From assembly GCA_013398175.1 (NCBI GenBank), contig VZRZ01004227.1:908374-972373 (forward strand): DNA of 64,000 nucleotides, in the 5' to 3' direction. The notes under the pieces were generated by a model, which made no database searches, was not told the DNA's origin, and worked only from the letters and a program-made list of their open reading frames with translations. This document shows positions 53,501 to 62,941 of the stretch, piece by piece. The translations under genes and the position numbers were made by a program. How positions within the stretch are numbered: position 1 is the stretch's first letter; every line of letters begins with the position of its first letter. The stretch is from Climacteris rufus (Eukaryota; Chordata; Aves; Passeriformes; Climacteridae).

Positions 53501-54639
53501 GGAGATACTCCAGGCACATGAACAGCAGTGTAAGCTGAACAACTTGGCACATGCTTGCACAAAGAAAATATATCTGAATTATCAGGGTTTCTTTTGGGGC
53601 AGGCTGCGGTGAATTCCATATGCATTTCTTTTCCCTCAAATCCTTTGCTAAAATTTCTTCGTCTTCTGTGATTGTCATTTTAAGATGGAGCAGGTGTCAG
53701 AGACAGCTGTACGTGGCCACCAAAATCTGTCATACCAGGCAAGAGGCACCTTTGAGCTCTCAGAAATAATTATTGTCAAAGCCAGCATTTGGCATAAAGA
53801 CACTGAACCGCTCGGGCACACAGCGAGAGTCACCGTATGTGTACACACTCCTCAAATACGTTCATTTCTACATGAAAATTGGAATTAAAGCAGCATTTTG
53901 CTTGTTCCATACCTAATAAACTTGGCTCTTTCAGTGTGAGAAGAGTCATAAAAGAAGAAGGGATTTGCTTTTGGAAAGCACAAGAATTTCCTTTAATTTT
54001 TCTCCAGCCTGTAGATGAGTTCCCCGGTTTGGGGAAAATTCAAATTGCTGTCAGCTAAAGCTGCACCCAAATTCTTATTAGCAGAGGGGGAGGGAAAAGG
54101 GTTTTGCCTTACCACAACTCTCCCTGAGGCTGTTCCTGCACACAGTGCAGAGAAAGCTGCAAGCAGGGAATTACCCTAAGATGCGGCAGGGAAGGATTAC
54201 AGCCCTAAACGTGGATACTTTTAAGCCAATTCTCCCCTGTGCCCAATGACCAGCTTCACCACCAGCTGTCAGCAATTCTGAAATAAGCCTTTTGTACTCT
54301 CCTTGGGTTGTTTTATTTCTTGTATAGCAAACTGGAATTTTATTTGAAAGGTTTGAACCCAGACCTGCCATACCTCAGGTGCCTGTTTTTATCCCAGGCT
54401 CTGGAAGAAACCTCTCTCTTGAGTCCTGTTGGCATTTAATAACACAGCCCACAAACCATTCCTAGCAGGGTGCAATGAGAGCTGGAGCTGGTTTACAGCC
54501 GTGCAGCAAAAATGCCCAAAGTGCAACAAAACCTACCATACCTTCTCCCTCAGCTCTATTGCACCAGCAGCAGCCCGGAAACAGGTCTTTCACCCTGAAA
54601 GCTCCCTGCCACGTCAGCCAGTCCCCCCAGCCTTGTCCC
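44557..54639. other. Intergenic, 10 kb proximal to CXCL14, no gene seen
   Basis: No CR1 was recognised in this stretch. Long frames occur at 46470-47042 (+, 190 codons), 48246-47638 (-, 202), 49731-50402 (+, 223) and 50294-50848 (+, 184), but none has a recognisable domain, and each overlaps frames on the other strand or in another phase. CTCF-like AGGTGGC cores occur near 52.9 and 53.02 kb. Confidence 0.6.
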
Positions 54640-54925
54640 AGCGTGCCGCCCATCCGGGCAGGCTGTTCCCGGCGTGTCCGCACGTCCCGCACGGGAGCGC
54701 GGGTCCGCACCGCGCCGGGAGCGCGGCTGCCAGCGGGGCGGCCGGGAACGCAGCCCTGTGCCAAACCTGAAACGCAAACGGAGCTGGGAGTGCTCGCCGA
54801 GCCCTGCCCAAGCGCTGCCGGGGCTGGCAGGACGGCTGGGCTCGGCCGCGTCCCATGCCCGGGACGGCTGTGCGGGCGGGCAGCGAGCGCCGGGAGCGGG
54901 GCGGGGATGAACCGGGCACCCGCAG
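54640..54925. promoter_or_regulatory. Upstream CpG island, separate from the CXCL14 promoter island
   Basis: A block of about 285 bp contains roughly forty CpG dinucleotides by eye, with Sp1-type GC boxes such as GGGGCGGGG at 54898-54906. It lies about 0.8-1.1 kb upstream of the presumed CXCL14 start and is separated from the main island by AT-rich sequence. It could be an island shore or enhancer of CXCL14, an alternative first exon, or the promoter of a divergent non-coding RNA. Long open frames across it on both strands (e.g. 166 codons from 54475) are what stop-poor GC-rich DNA gives and show no protein signature. Confidence 0.65.
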
Positions 54926-55384
54926 AGGAGTTTGGCTGCAGCGTGCTTGGAATACACTGCTATGCAGGAGATTAGACCCGGCGCTGATCTTCACCCGCTT
55001 CATTTAGACAAAAATATGGATTTAAATACTCTCTTTTAGCTGTTTCTGAAATCAGAAACAGACTCTGCAAGGGAGAGAAACATGTATTTACATCCATGAA
55101 GTTTCTGCGTGTTGCTACCCTGTTCTTCATGGAGCTGAATATCTTTGGAGCGTTCATTAAAGCAACCCTAAACTGATCCTATTTTCTGAAGCATTCCACA
55201 TGCTAAACCCACCTAGGAACGCTTTCAGGAATATTTTTTCCCATTTAATTCACTAAACTTTCCTTTAGATTTAGAAGCCTGTTGAAGCTAGAAAAATTAA
55301 TATTTGAGTCAATATGTGACAAAAGGTGACACCCCTTCCCAGGTGAGACTTGTCCAAATCTTATTTCCAAGGTGCTTGGGAATT
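54926..55384. other. AT-rich gap between the two CpG islands
   Basis: This stretch of about 460 bp has ordinary AT-rich composition. It contains a perfect inverted repeat at 55040-55061 (arms CTGTTTCTGA and TCAGAAACAG, 2-bp spacer). No exon or repeat family was recognised. Confidence 0.5.
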
Positions 55385-55877
55385 TCCGCGGAGCGCGGGC
55401 ATCCCTGGAGCGCTCACAAGCGAGTGGTTTTCCAGCTCACAGCCCCATTCATACAAATACACACACAACCCTCCCCAGCAAACCTCCTCTGATGGGGAAG
55501 GTCCCAGCTGGGCAGGGGCAGGAGCAACCGCCCCATCGCCTGCGCTCCCCCCGGGATATTCGGGGCGGGGATGGGGGATGTTCCCCCCGGGGTGCCGGTC
55601 CCCCCCGCCCCGCCGGGGCTGAGGAAGCGGAGGGAGCCGTGGAGTTGCTCTGCATATTAATGAGCCGGGAGCGAGGGCAGCGGGAGCCGCTTTAAAGGAG
55701 GAGAAGGGAAGGCAGCGGCAGAGCGCAGGCAGCGCCGGGCAGCCGCTCCGCCGGGAGCCGCTCCGCTGTCCCCTCCCTGGTGACACAGCCCCGGGACAGC
55801 GGGATCGGGGGGACAAACCCCAAGTGAGCAAACACATCAACCCCCCCGGCACCTCCTTGGGTACCTGCTGTCTCACC
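55385..55877 (+). promoter_or_regulatory. CXCL14: CXCL14 promoter CpG island and 5' UTR
   Basis: This block is strongly GC- and CpG-rich against AT-rich surroundings and leads straight into the first ATG. A TATA-like TTTAAA lies at 55691-55696, which would place the transcription start near 55720 and give a 5' UTR of roughly 155 nt (inference). An AT-rich insertion, TGCATATTAATGAG at 55651-55664, interrupts the GC-rich sequence about 60-70 bp upstream of that start and resembles a POU/homeodomain site. G-runs at 55562-55577 followed by C-runs at 55583-55588 and 55600-55606 could fold into quadruplexes on either strand. No CAAT box was obvious. The island assignment is by eye. Confidence 0.75.
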
Positions 55878-55941
55878 ATGAGGCTCCTGACAGCAGCTCT
55901 GCTTCTGCTCTTCATCGCGATGTGCTTAGCCAGCGCAGAAG
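55878..55941 (+). CDS. CXCL14: CXCL14 coding exon 1 (signal peptide)
   Basis: The exon encodes residues 1-21 plus the first base of Gly22. It starts at ATG 55878-55880 and ends just before the donor GTAAAG at 55942. The translation is a typical signal peptide: a short basic start (MRLL), a leucine/alanine-rich core and a small-residue region (ASAEG) for signal peptidase. No upstream ATG was seen between the presumed transcription start near 55720 and this codon, so the N-terminally extended form annotated for the human gene has no ATG available here. Confidence 0.95.
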
Positions 55942-58900
55942 GTAAAGTGGTTTATTCTGCTTATTCCCACGTAAATCTCTTTTCCAGTAATTTGTGTTTG
56001 CGTCTTGATAGCCCTGAGCAGGGCTGAGCTCTCCCCTGCATGTTGGAAAGGTGCGACGTGTAGGATCTGTGAGTAAAGGAGCTGTGAGTTTTTAGAGGTG
56101 AAGTAGAGGTAAAACAGACGTGATAAAGTTGTGTCTTCATTTGTGCCTTCACTGCAAGGCAAAGAGCTCACAGTGTGGCAGGTCATGCCATGTTCTCCCT
56201 TATTCATGAATATAGTTCAAATATCTCCTTTGAAACTCAGGGTGGTTTTCAGGGAAAATAGAACAGAGCTGAAATTGAGGTGATGGCACAGTCTGCATTT
56301 TCTGCTGTGCACAAAAATGATGGTTAGAAAATGCTCAACTTTTGTCTGGCTACGACTGCACCACAGCACCCATGCGAGGAGAAATGACTGGAAGTCCTAC
56401 AAAGTCCAAGTGAGACGCGAGTGAATGAGAAAGTAGCCCAGACATGCACTTGCTTGCTCAGTTTAAAGTGAGTCCTGACTCTTTCATTTGCTTTTGTTAA
56501 ATACAATTATATTTAATCACAACAGGTGCACTTTAAAAGATCTGCTATTTACAAAGTGCCAGAACGTATATAGTGCTCTAAAACATATTTCCCAGAGAGT
56601 GACTACCTTTTTCTGGGATATACCAAAGGAAAAAAAAATTAATCTCCTTTTAAGCTCAACAGCATTACAAAATTCTTCTTCTCCCACCAAGCCTTGAAAG
56701 AGCAAACTGAAGTTTTCCTGGATGCACACAGGCTGGAAGGGAAGGGACGCTTGGTATGCAGGAGGCTTTGCAGGCGCATGAGAAAATGCTTTCTTTTGTA
56801 GGCGTGAAGTGCAAATGTTCAAGAAAAGGTCCTAAAATAAGATTCTCTAATGTACGGAAGCTGGAAGTAAAACCGAGGTACCCATTTTGCGTGGAAGAGA
56901 TGATTATGTAAGTTTTCCTTCATTTATTACTTTCTGTTTCCCTGTCAGCTGAACTGCTTTACCTTATCTGCAAGTTCCTTCTTTGTTCTTTGTTTTCCTC
57001 ATGCCCTAGCATGCTAAATCCTGGGAATAGTCATTTGCTGTATCAAATAGTCATTTGCTGTATCAAATACAAAAAAGAAATGTTCAATTCTGATCAAAAC
57101 CCCAGCTATAATTTTTTTACACAAACTTTTTTTTCATCAAATAAATATTTCTAGAACAGGTAGCAATAAAAATATAATCATTAGTTCAAGTCAAAATAGG
57201 GACAAATCCTACTCCAAACTGCCTGATATAAAATTCGGAACTATTTACTCAGGTTATTCTCAGCATGCAGAATAAACATGAGCAGAGTTTGGTCCACGGT
57301 AGTTTCTGCAAGGAAGAGTTACCCCAACCAGCACTGCACCAGAGCAATCCCCTTCATCTGGTGAGGTTACTCAGCATGGAGAAAAATGTTTTCCTCCCAG
57401 TCTCCCTGCAAGTCGGAACCAATGCTGCCATGAAATCTCAAACTGATGTAGCAGTTAACCAAGCTGAGGCAGGTACAGGGATTTTTGCCATGACTGGCTG
57501 AAAAAGGAGGTGGGTTTTTTTTTAGATTGTAAATATGAGTGGGTTTGGGTTTTTTTTTTTCTGTCCTCTTTTGGGTATCTTAAGATTCCCCCAACAAAGC
57601 ACCATCCAACCAGCAGGTGCTGCTGGATAAGGACCAGAAGGGCAGATTAGGCAAGAAGAATGCACTGAGCTCCTCTGCCACCTAAGATGGGGGAAAAGGG
57701 TCCCAAGCAGCCACACCTCTGGGACACCAAGGACTGATTTGATCCAGCATTGTGCTCCCCCATGGAACATTTGCCATTTGCTAACAGCAGGATCTATTTG
57801 CAAAGCCCACGGGGCCAAATATTGCCCATCCAACTGGCACAAATGAGGAGATACCACAGACTTCCCACATGGAACTGGCTCGACAGACTCAGCAGAGGGC
57901 TTGTGGAGGAGGAATGGAGATTCAAGCTTCCTTAGACTTCCTCCAGAGTTAGACCAGCATCACTGTAAGCAATGCTGGCTCAGGGAACATCACACCCACT
58001 TCTTGGAAGCCCAAATCAGCTGATGGTGACCTGAACAGAAAAATCCTTGCAGAACATCCCTGCCCAAATCAGCTCCTCACAGATCTACTCTGTTTGTTTT
58101 GACCCTTCAATAGCAAAATGATGTCATAGAGGGACACTAACTCTTCACATCCCACTTGTTATTTGCCCAAAAGCAGATGGTGACCAAGGGGGTATGAAAT
58201 AAATCTCATTAATGCAACATTTTGCTTCCAGTCAGAAAGTTGGGAAAGCTGGAATGCCGTGTAGGAGTGGTTGCTTTCCCAGCCTGACAGGGCAATGCAG
58301 ATGTCAAGCAATGCTGTGCAAGCCTGAGGGTTGTCCAGGCTTTGTAGCAGCTGCTGGGCCAGAGCTGTCCCATGGCTGTCCCATCACTGTGGGGGTCTGT
58401 GGGGCAAGCAGGGCAAAGCCACTGCCATCACTTCCTTTCAGCTGCCCTCATGCATCCTGAACTGAGCACTGAAAGCACTGAAATTAATATTCTGAGAACC
58501 AATTGATCTGGGAGTCTCTGGACATGGCACAGAGGAGCTAAATTCCTGCAACTGAGTTTTTGTTGCTGCAGTGATCATCTAAAATGAGTTGTCAAGTCTG
58601 CATCCCCTTCTGCCCTCCTTAAAAACGTTCATATAACAGAAACAAGATACAAATTATGTTGGACAGAGAAACAGTAGGTCTGAGGGTGCAGTTTAGGGAG
58701 GTTTTGGCCATAACCCCTCAGCAGAGCTGTGCCACAGGGTAAGAGAGAGTTAAACTGAGTCCCAGTCTGGTCAAAACCTATCAAGATTCATGGTACATCT
58801 AGCAGTAATTGTGAGTGTATCTTTCTCCTGGAATGAGGGAAAGCAGCAGAAAATAGAAGGGAAATTTAACTCTTTATAACTTAAGTGTTTTTAAACACCC

Positions 58901-61900
58901 TCACTCGTATTTTGCTCCATCCCAGAACCGGGATCCTTGTGACCATGGAGATGGGATATTTGTAGGCAGCCATCCCTGCAGATGAGATGTGTGGGGGCAC
59001 AGGGTGCTGGAGGTCACAGATTCTCCAGGGGTGCTCATCACAGCCCTGAGGCATGGACATTCTGGGGAGGGTTTTGGCATAGGGACCCCCAGACACCAGG
59101 AGTGAAGGATCCAGGCACCATGCCCTGGGCAGCTAAGGGACAAATCCCACTGGGAGGGTCTCACCGGAGGTGCAAGTTCTGCTGCCTTATCCCTTCTCCA
59201 TCTCTCTCAACGTCTTCTTGCAGCCCACCCAGGCAACTCCTCACTCAGGTATAAGCTCCCACAGCACCTCTTTGGCACATCCCTTTACATTTGTCAGAGC
59301 AGCATCCTCAAAAGCAGGGCCGGGCCAGCTCAGGCTGCCCAAACACGCTGCCACCCAACCCTGTGCCCATCAGGGTCTGCCTGAGAACTGCAGAGGACCA
59401 AGGGACTGCCTTGAGAACATCTCTACTGTCCATCCTCCAGAACCAAAGCAGAAAACCTACATGTGATGTCCAAGCAACGCATCTCAGCCTGAGGAAAGAG
59501 CCAGTTCACCTGAGAAGCAAACCATGGATCTTTTCCTGCAGGCTCTGCTAAATCCAGAGTGTCCTGGACTGCTTCTGGTGTGAATGTAGGGCTTTCTGCT
59601 TTTCAGAGGTGTTCCTGCTCCTCTCCTCCTTCAATTCAGCTTGTCCATCACTGTCTGGAAATACCCTCTATGGTCTGTGAGAAGAGAAACCCAAGCCAAG
59701 CTGTGGATCAGCCAGTGCAGATGGCACAGCTGAGGAGGTGGCTGCTGCATGAGGAAACTTTGCTCCAACCTCAAATCCCTTAAAACTCACATCACTCCCT
59801 TCCAAAGCTACCGGAAAACTCCCCTTCTCAAGCACATACTGCTCTCAGAGGAGATGGCTGAGAACACCCTTAGAACAGAGTTAGTCCATAGTTTTTAGTA
59901 GTGACCCTTCCCTTTCTGATCTGCAGCCATTGAGGCTCTTGAAGGCTTCCACTGCTTTCCCATGCATTGGGGAAAAGTTCACATCCTCCCAGAAAACCAG
60001 CCTGGAAATTACACCGTAACTTTTTGTGACCTCAGCTTGAGATGGAGCAGAAAAGGGAAGCAGGGAGGAAAGCTAATTGAATAGAAAGAACTATGTGAAC
60101 ACCCTGTAAAACCTTGAAATTGGAATTGTGGTGAAACCCTTAGTTCAGTTCATGCAGGCAGCACGTTTTAATTTGTGAGGCACATCCGCTCTGCACCAGG
60201 AGGGTGAGCTGGGGAAGTCTGCAAGGCATGTTTTCTTCCTTTCTGAACCAAACCATAAAAGAAGCCCATCAGTATACACAGGTATTTCTGGTTTTCTGCC
60301 AGCATTTTACTCATGTCTCCAGCAGCATTTAATTAATTCCATTATAGGGTTTTAGTTAAACCAATAACTGTTTTTTCCTGTTATGGATGGTATTTCCAGA
60401 AAAAGAATAATTCTAACACAAATTGTCATTATGGTTTTGACTGGGTTTTGGTTATTATTTGGGCTTTTTAAATCATAAAATTAATAACAAAACCAGAAAA
60501 CTGCTTGCTTTTGAGCACCCAGAAGGGGGGCAGTCTTGATGTTTCTGGAAATCAGTCCTCATGGGATCCAGCTCAGGTCCCTCATGTCACTTCAGTTGTG
60601 GCAGACCAACTGAGGAAGCCTCACTGAGCCCTCCAGGAGGGAAGGTGAAATTATGAGAATACTTTTGCCATTTTTTGTCTCCCATTATGCTTTGTCCTGA
60701 AAAAAGGGGACACTGAGCTGGCAAGGAGAGCAGGATGAGGCTGTGATCAGGGGAGGCTGAAGCCCCCAGGCCTGACGCTCAGAGCTTGTCTATTGTGCAC
60801 ACAGCCACTCTGCCACCTGCAAGTATTTAAAATATTACAGAATCAAGGGGGGGAAATAATAATCAATTAAACAGTTCTGATAATTTCTCTTGGGTGAAAT
60901 ATTATTGAGTGTAATGGAGCTGACTCGTCATGCAAAATCCTTGTTGTCACCCAAATGAGCCATAATTAAATTACATATTAGGCTCAAAAGATGATATGTA
61001 ACAGGTAGGCAGAGCAGACCCACTGATTAAAGCCAGTGGGTATGTCTTCATCTGGTACAACCTCATGTCATGGTGGGGAACAGTGCCCTGCACTGAGGGA
61101 GAACAGCTGCAGACCTGCTGCTCTGACATTATCCCAGCAAACTCAAAATATCTGCCATAAAGCACAGAGCATGACAACCCTCACACTGCCCCTCCGGGGG
61201 AGAGCCCCTGAGCCATCCTGGCAGGGAGGTGAGCAGGAGCAGGGGGTGTTCCCGAGTCCCTGTGACCTGTGTCCTTGCCTTGCAGTGTGACACTGTGGAC
61301 ACGGGTGAGGGGGGAGCAGCAGCACTGCCTCAACCCCAAACGCCAGAACACCGTGAGGCTGCTCAAGTGGTACCGAGTATGGAAGGAGAAAGGCAGGTGA
61401 GTGCCAGTTTGCTGAATGGGTGAGGATCCTGGTGGCAAGTCAGGCAACCAGCAGCATTCAGACACAGAGAAGCCAGGGAAAAGCACACACTTGCAAATGC
61501 TCCATCCAGCAAGGAGGATGTATTTCCTAACCAAAATTACAATTTTAAATGGATGTTCTTGATATTAATTCTTTCCTGCCACATGCAATTCTCACTTCTC
61601 TTTTGGCATTAGGCTGTTCTGACTATAAATAGTAATTATTTTTGGTTAAAATATTCATCAGCTGATGTTCTCAGTTACTTGCATACACTCACCTCCTTTC
61701 TACGGGTAAAAATCCAAGATGAAAAGTTGAACTACTTTCACACAGTCACAAGAAAAACAGTCAGGAGAGATGGGAAGAGGGAGCCCTGTCCCACACTTCA
61801 ATCACACCACCTCAACATCATCAATACTTGATGACGCAGGTATTTGCCAATTTTAACTAGTGTACCATTCCCAGAAAAATGGTAATTTTCTGATAAAAAT

Positions 61901-62941
61901 CTCTGACAGCTTGTCCCTTGTAAAGAGGGTTGGCCTTTTTTCCTAAGTCACAGACAGAAGACAGAGCAACACATGAATTCCTGATGGCCAGTGGTGGTGT
62001 CCCTGTCTGTCATTAAGGGGAGCTGCCCAATTCCTCTCACCTCTCCAACCATGGCCAAGAAAGAGCCTCCACACACAGTACAGGTCCACCAAACCCTCAT
62101 CCTCCTCATCCAGTGTGGAATTTGCTCCCCAAAACCGAGCTCAAGTGAGGCCAGGAAGCAGCAGGCTCCTCTCTCCACATGTCCAAGGGTGCCAGGGATC
62201 CCCAGCACGGTCCCAGTGGTGCCACGGGCAATGCCAGGGCCCTGTGAGCCCCTGGCCACCTCCCCAAATTCCTGCCAGCTCCCTGCGTCTGCTTCACAAA
62301 CAGAGCACATGGAGAAGCCCTGGCTATTGCATAACCACATATTTACGCTCTTCTCCTGGTTTTTTTGGTTTTTTTTTTAATACAAGGCCATCATTAAGAT
62401 GACGAAGGATGCTTGGCCCCAGGTTTTTGCCCTCAGGAAACATGCAGACACACAAGCCCATCAAGTTGTGCTGTCAGGGCATAATCTAGGAAAATGACAG
62501 AGTAATATTATTCCAAACATAACAGATATTGTGAAGTTATTGTCTATATACAGCTCATGATAAGCTTTAACATTTGTATATGAGATTTTCCAGTCGTTAA
62601 AGTAAATTATCAGATGTGGATTTTTTCATCTTATTTATCCCAACAATCATGGCAGAGCATGTTAATCCCCATATGCTTCCAAGATGTGACGGTGTCTAAT
62701 TCCAACACTCCTCCCAGATGCTTTATGGATACAGGTAGCAATCTGGTGACTGCTGAAGTCAATAACAACATACTTTCCAAATTACTTAAGCAAAGGCTAA
62801 AAACCTGATTTCTGGGCCTTTGTTTTTTGTGGGTTGTTCATTATTATTTTTTATTGTTATTGTTATTTGAAATGGAGTTGTTTCATTCCTAGTTTAAACA
62901 CCCTGTTCTTGGCTCTTCTGTTTAGGGTTTATGAAGAATAA
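55878..62941 (+). CDS. CXCL14: C-X-C motif chemokine ligand 14 (four coding exons, joined)
   Basis: This is a secreted CXC chemokine of epithelia and other tissues, a small basic protein that attracts immature dendritic and myeloid cells (family knowledge). Joining 55878-55941, 56802-56907, 61286-61396 and 62926-62941 gives 297 nt, i.e. 98 residues plus TAA. Residues 1-22 are a hydrophobic signal peptide (start MRLLTAALLLL). The mature part opens VKCKCSRKGPK, with the CXC pair at Cys25/Cys27 and partner cysteines at 51 and 71. There is no ELR before the CXC, as expected for CXCL14. The C-terminal helix region holds KWYRVW, and the protein ends RVYEE, as in all CXCL14 I know. The start is the first ATG after the presumed transcription start and sits in a good context (CACCATGA). 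All three introns are GT-AG and the exon phases match the usual four-exon CXCL14 gene. Compared with the human 99-residue form as I remember it, one residue is missing between Cys51 and Cys71. Identification is very secure; the exact signal cleavage site is inferred. Confidence 0.97.
55942..56801 (+). other. CXCL14: CXCL14 intron 1
   Basis: The intron is 860 bp and phase 1, with donor GTAAAG and acceptor TTTTGTAG. It holds no repeat or ORF I can support. The reading frame from exon 1 runs on into the intron for 28 further codons to TGA at 56025, so an unspliced transcript would add a short unrelated tail after the signal peptide. Confidence 0.9.
56802..56907 (+). CDS. CXCL14: CXCL14 coding exon 2 (CXC motif and N-loop)
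   Basis: The acceptor is TTCTTTTGTAG ending at 56801 and the donor is GTAAGT from 56908. The exon completes Gly22 and runs to the first two bases of Ile57. It carries the CXC motif (Cys25, Lys26, Cys27), the SRKGPKIRFS stretch, the basic RKLEVKPRYP segment and Cys51. The length of 106 nt leaves phase 2 at the 3' end, which joins exon 3 cleanly. Confidence 0.96.
56908..61285 (+). other. CXCL14: CXCL14 intron 2 (4.4 kb)
   Basis: This is the largest intron, phase 2, with donor GTAAGT and acceptor TTGCAG. It contains a perfect 20-bp tandem duplication at 57026-57065 and a T-rich tract near 57550-57561. No CR1 fragment or additional exon was recognised. Several open frames inside it have no recognisable protein signature. 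Confidence 0.9.
57026..57065 (+). repeat. Perfect 20-bp tandem duplication in CXCL14 intron 2
   Basis: Unit AATAGTCATTTGCTGTATCA occurs twice head to tail (57026-57045 and 57046-57065) with no mismatch, about 120 bp after the exon 2 donor. The perfect identity suggests a recent duplication. Confidence 0.95.
61286..61396 (+). CDS. CXCL14: CXCL14 coding exon 3 (beta-sheet core and C-terminal helix)
   Basis: The acceptor is CTTGCCTTGCAG ending at 61285 and the donor is GTGAGT from 61397. The exon encodes the end of Ile57 through the first two bases of Arg94, including VTLWTRVRG, Cys71 in QQHCLNPK, and the helix segment with LLKWYRVWKEKG. The codons use more G/C at third positions than exon 2, consistent with its more GC-rich surroundings. 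Confidence 0.96.
61397..62925 (+). other. CXCL14: CXCL14 intron 3 (1.5 kb)
   Basis: The intron is phase 2, with donor GTGAGT and acceptor TGTTTAG. It includes a T-rich stretch near 62360-62379 and an ATT/GTT low-complexity run at 62841-62868 shortly before the acceptor. Overlapping open frames on both strands at 61950-62400 look like chance frames in a GC-richer patch. Confidence 0.9.
62841..62868. repeat. ATT/GTT low-complexity run in CXCL14 intron 3
   Basis: The run TTATTATTTTTTATTGTTAT continues with TGTTATTT about 60-85 bases before the exon 4 acceptor. It is a likely length-variable site. Confidence 0.8.
62926..62941 (+). CDS. CXCL14: CXCL14 coding exon 4 (terminal VYEE and stop)
   Basis: Only 16 coding bases lie in the last exon: the final base of Arg94, then GTT TAT GAA GAA TAA, giving VYEE and stop. 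The acceptor is CTCTTCTGTTTAG ending at 62925. The short tail would be missed by an ORF scan. It is supported by the phase carried over from exon 3 and by the known CXCL14 C-terminus. The rest of this exon is 3' UTR. Confidence 0.95.

Noticed and set aside
1..54639. Possible SLC25A48 exons at the left side of the window
   Set aside because: No mitochondrial carrier signature (PxD/ExxK-type repeats) was seen in any translated frame.
54475..54975. Long frames on both strands through the 54.6-54.9 kb CpG island
   Set aside because: GC-rich DNA is poor in stop codons, so several phases stay open at once; alanine/glycine/arginine-rich translations have no protein signature.
55361..55915. 184-codon minus-strand frame antisense to the CXCL14 promoter and exon 1
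   Set aside because: CpG island artefact with proline/arginine-rich translation, antisense to a well-supported gene.
55824..56027. 67-codon frame that includes the CXCL14 signal peptide with an N-terminal extension
   Set aside because: The extension starts at GTG, not ATG, and the frame runs past the exon 1 donor into the intron. The ATG at 55878 with splicing to exon 2 explains the gene.
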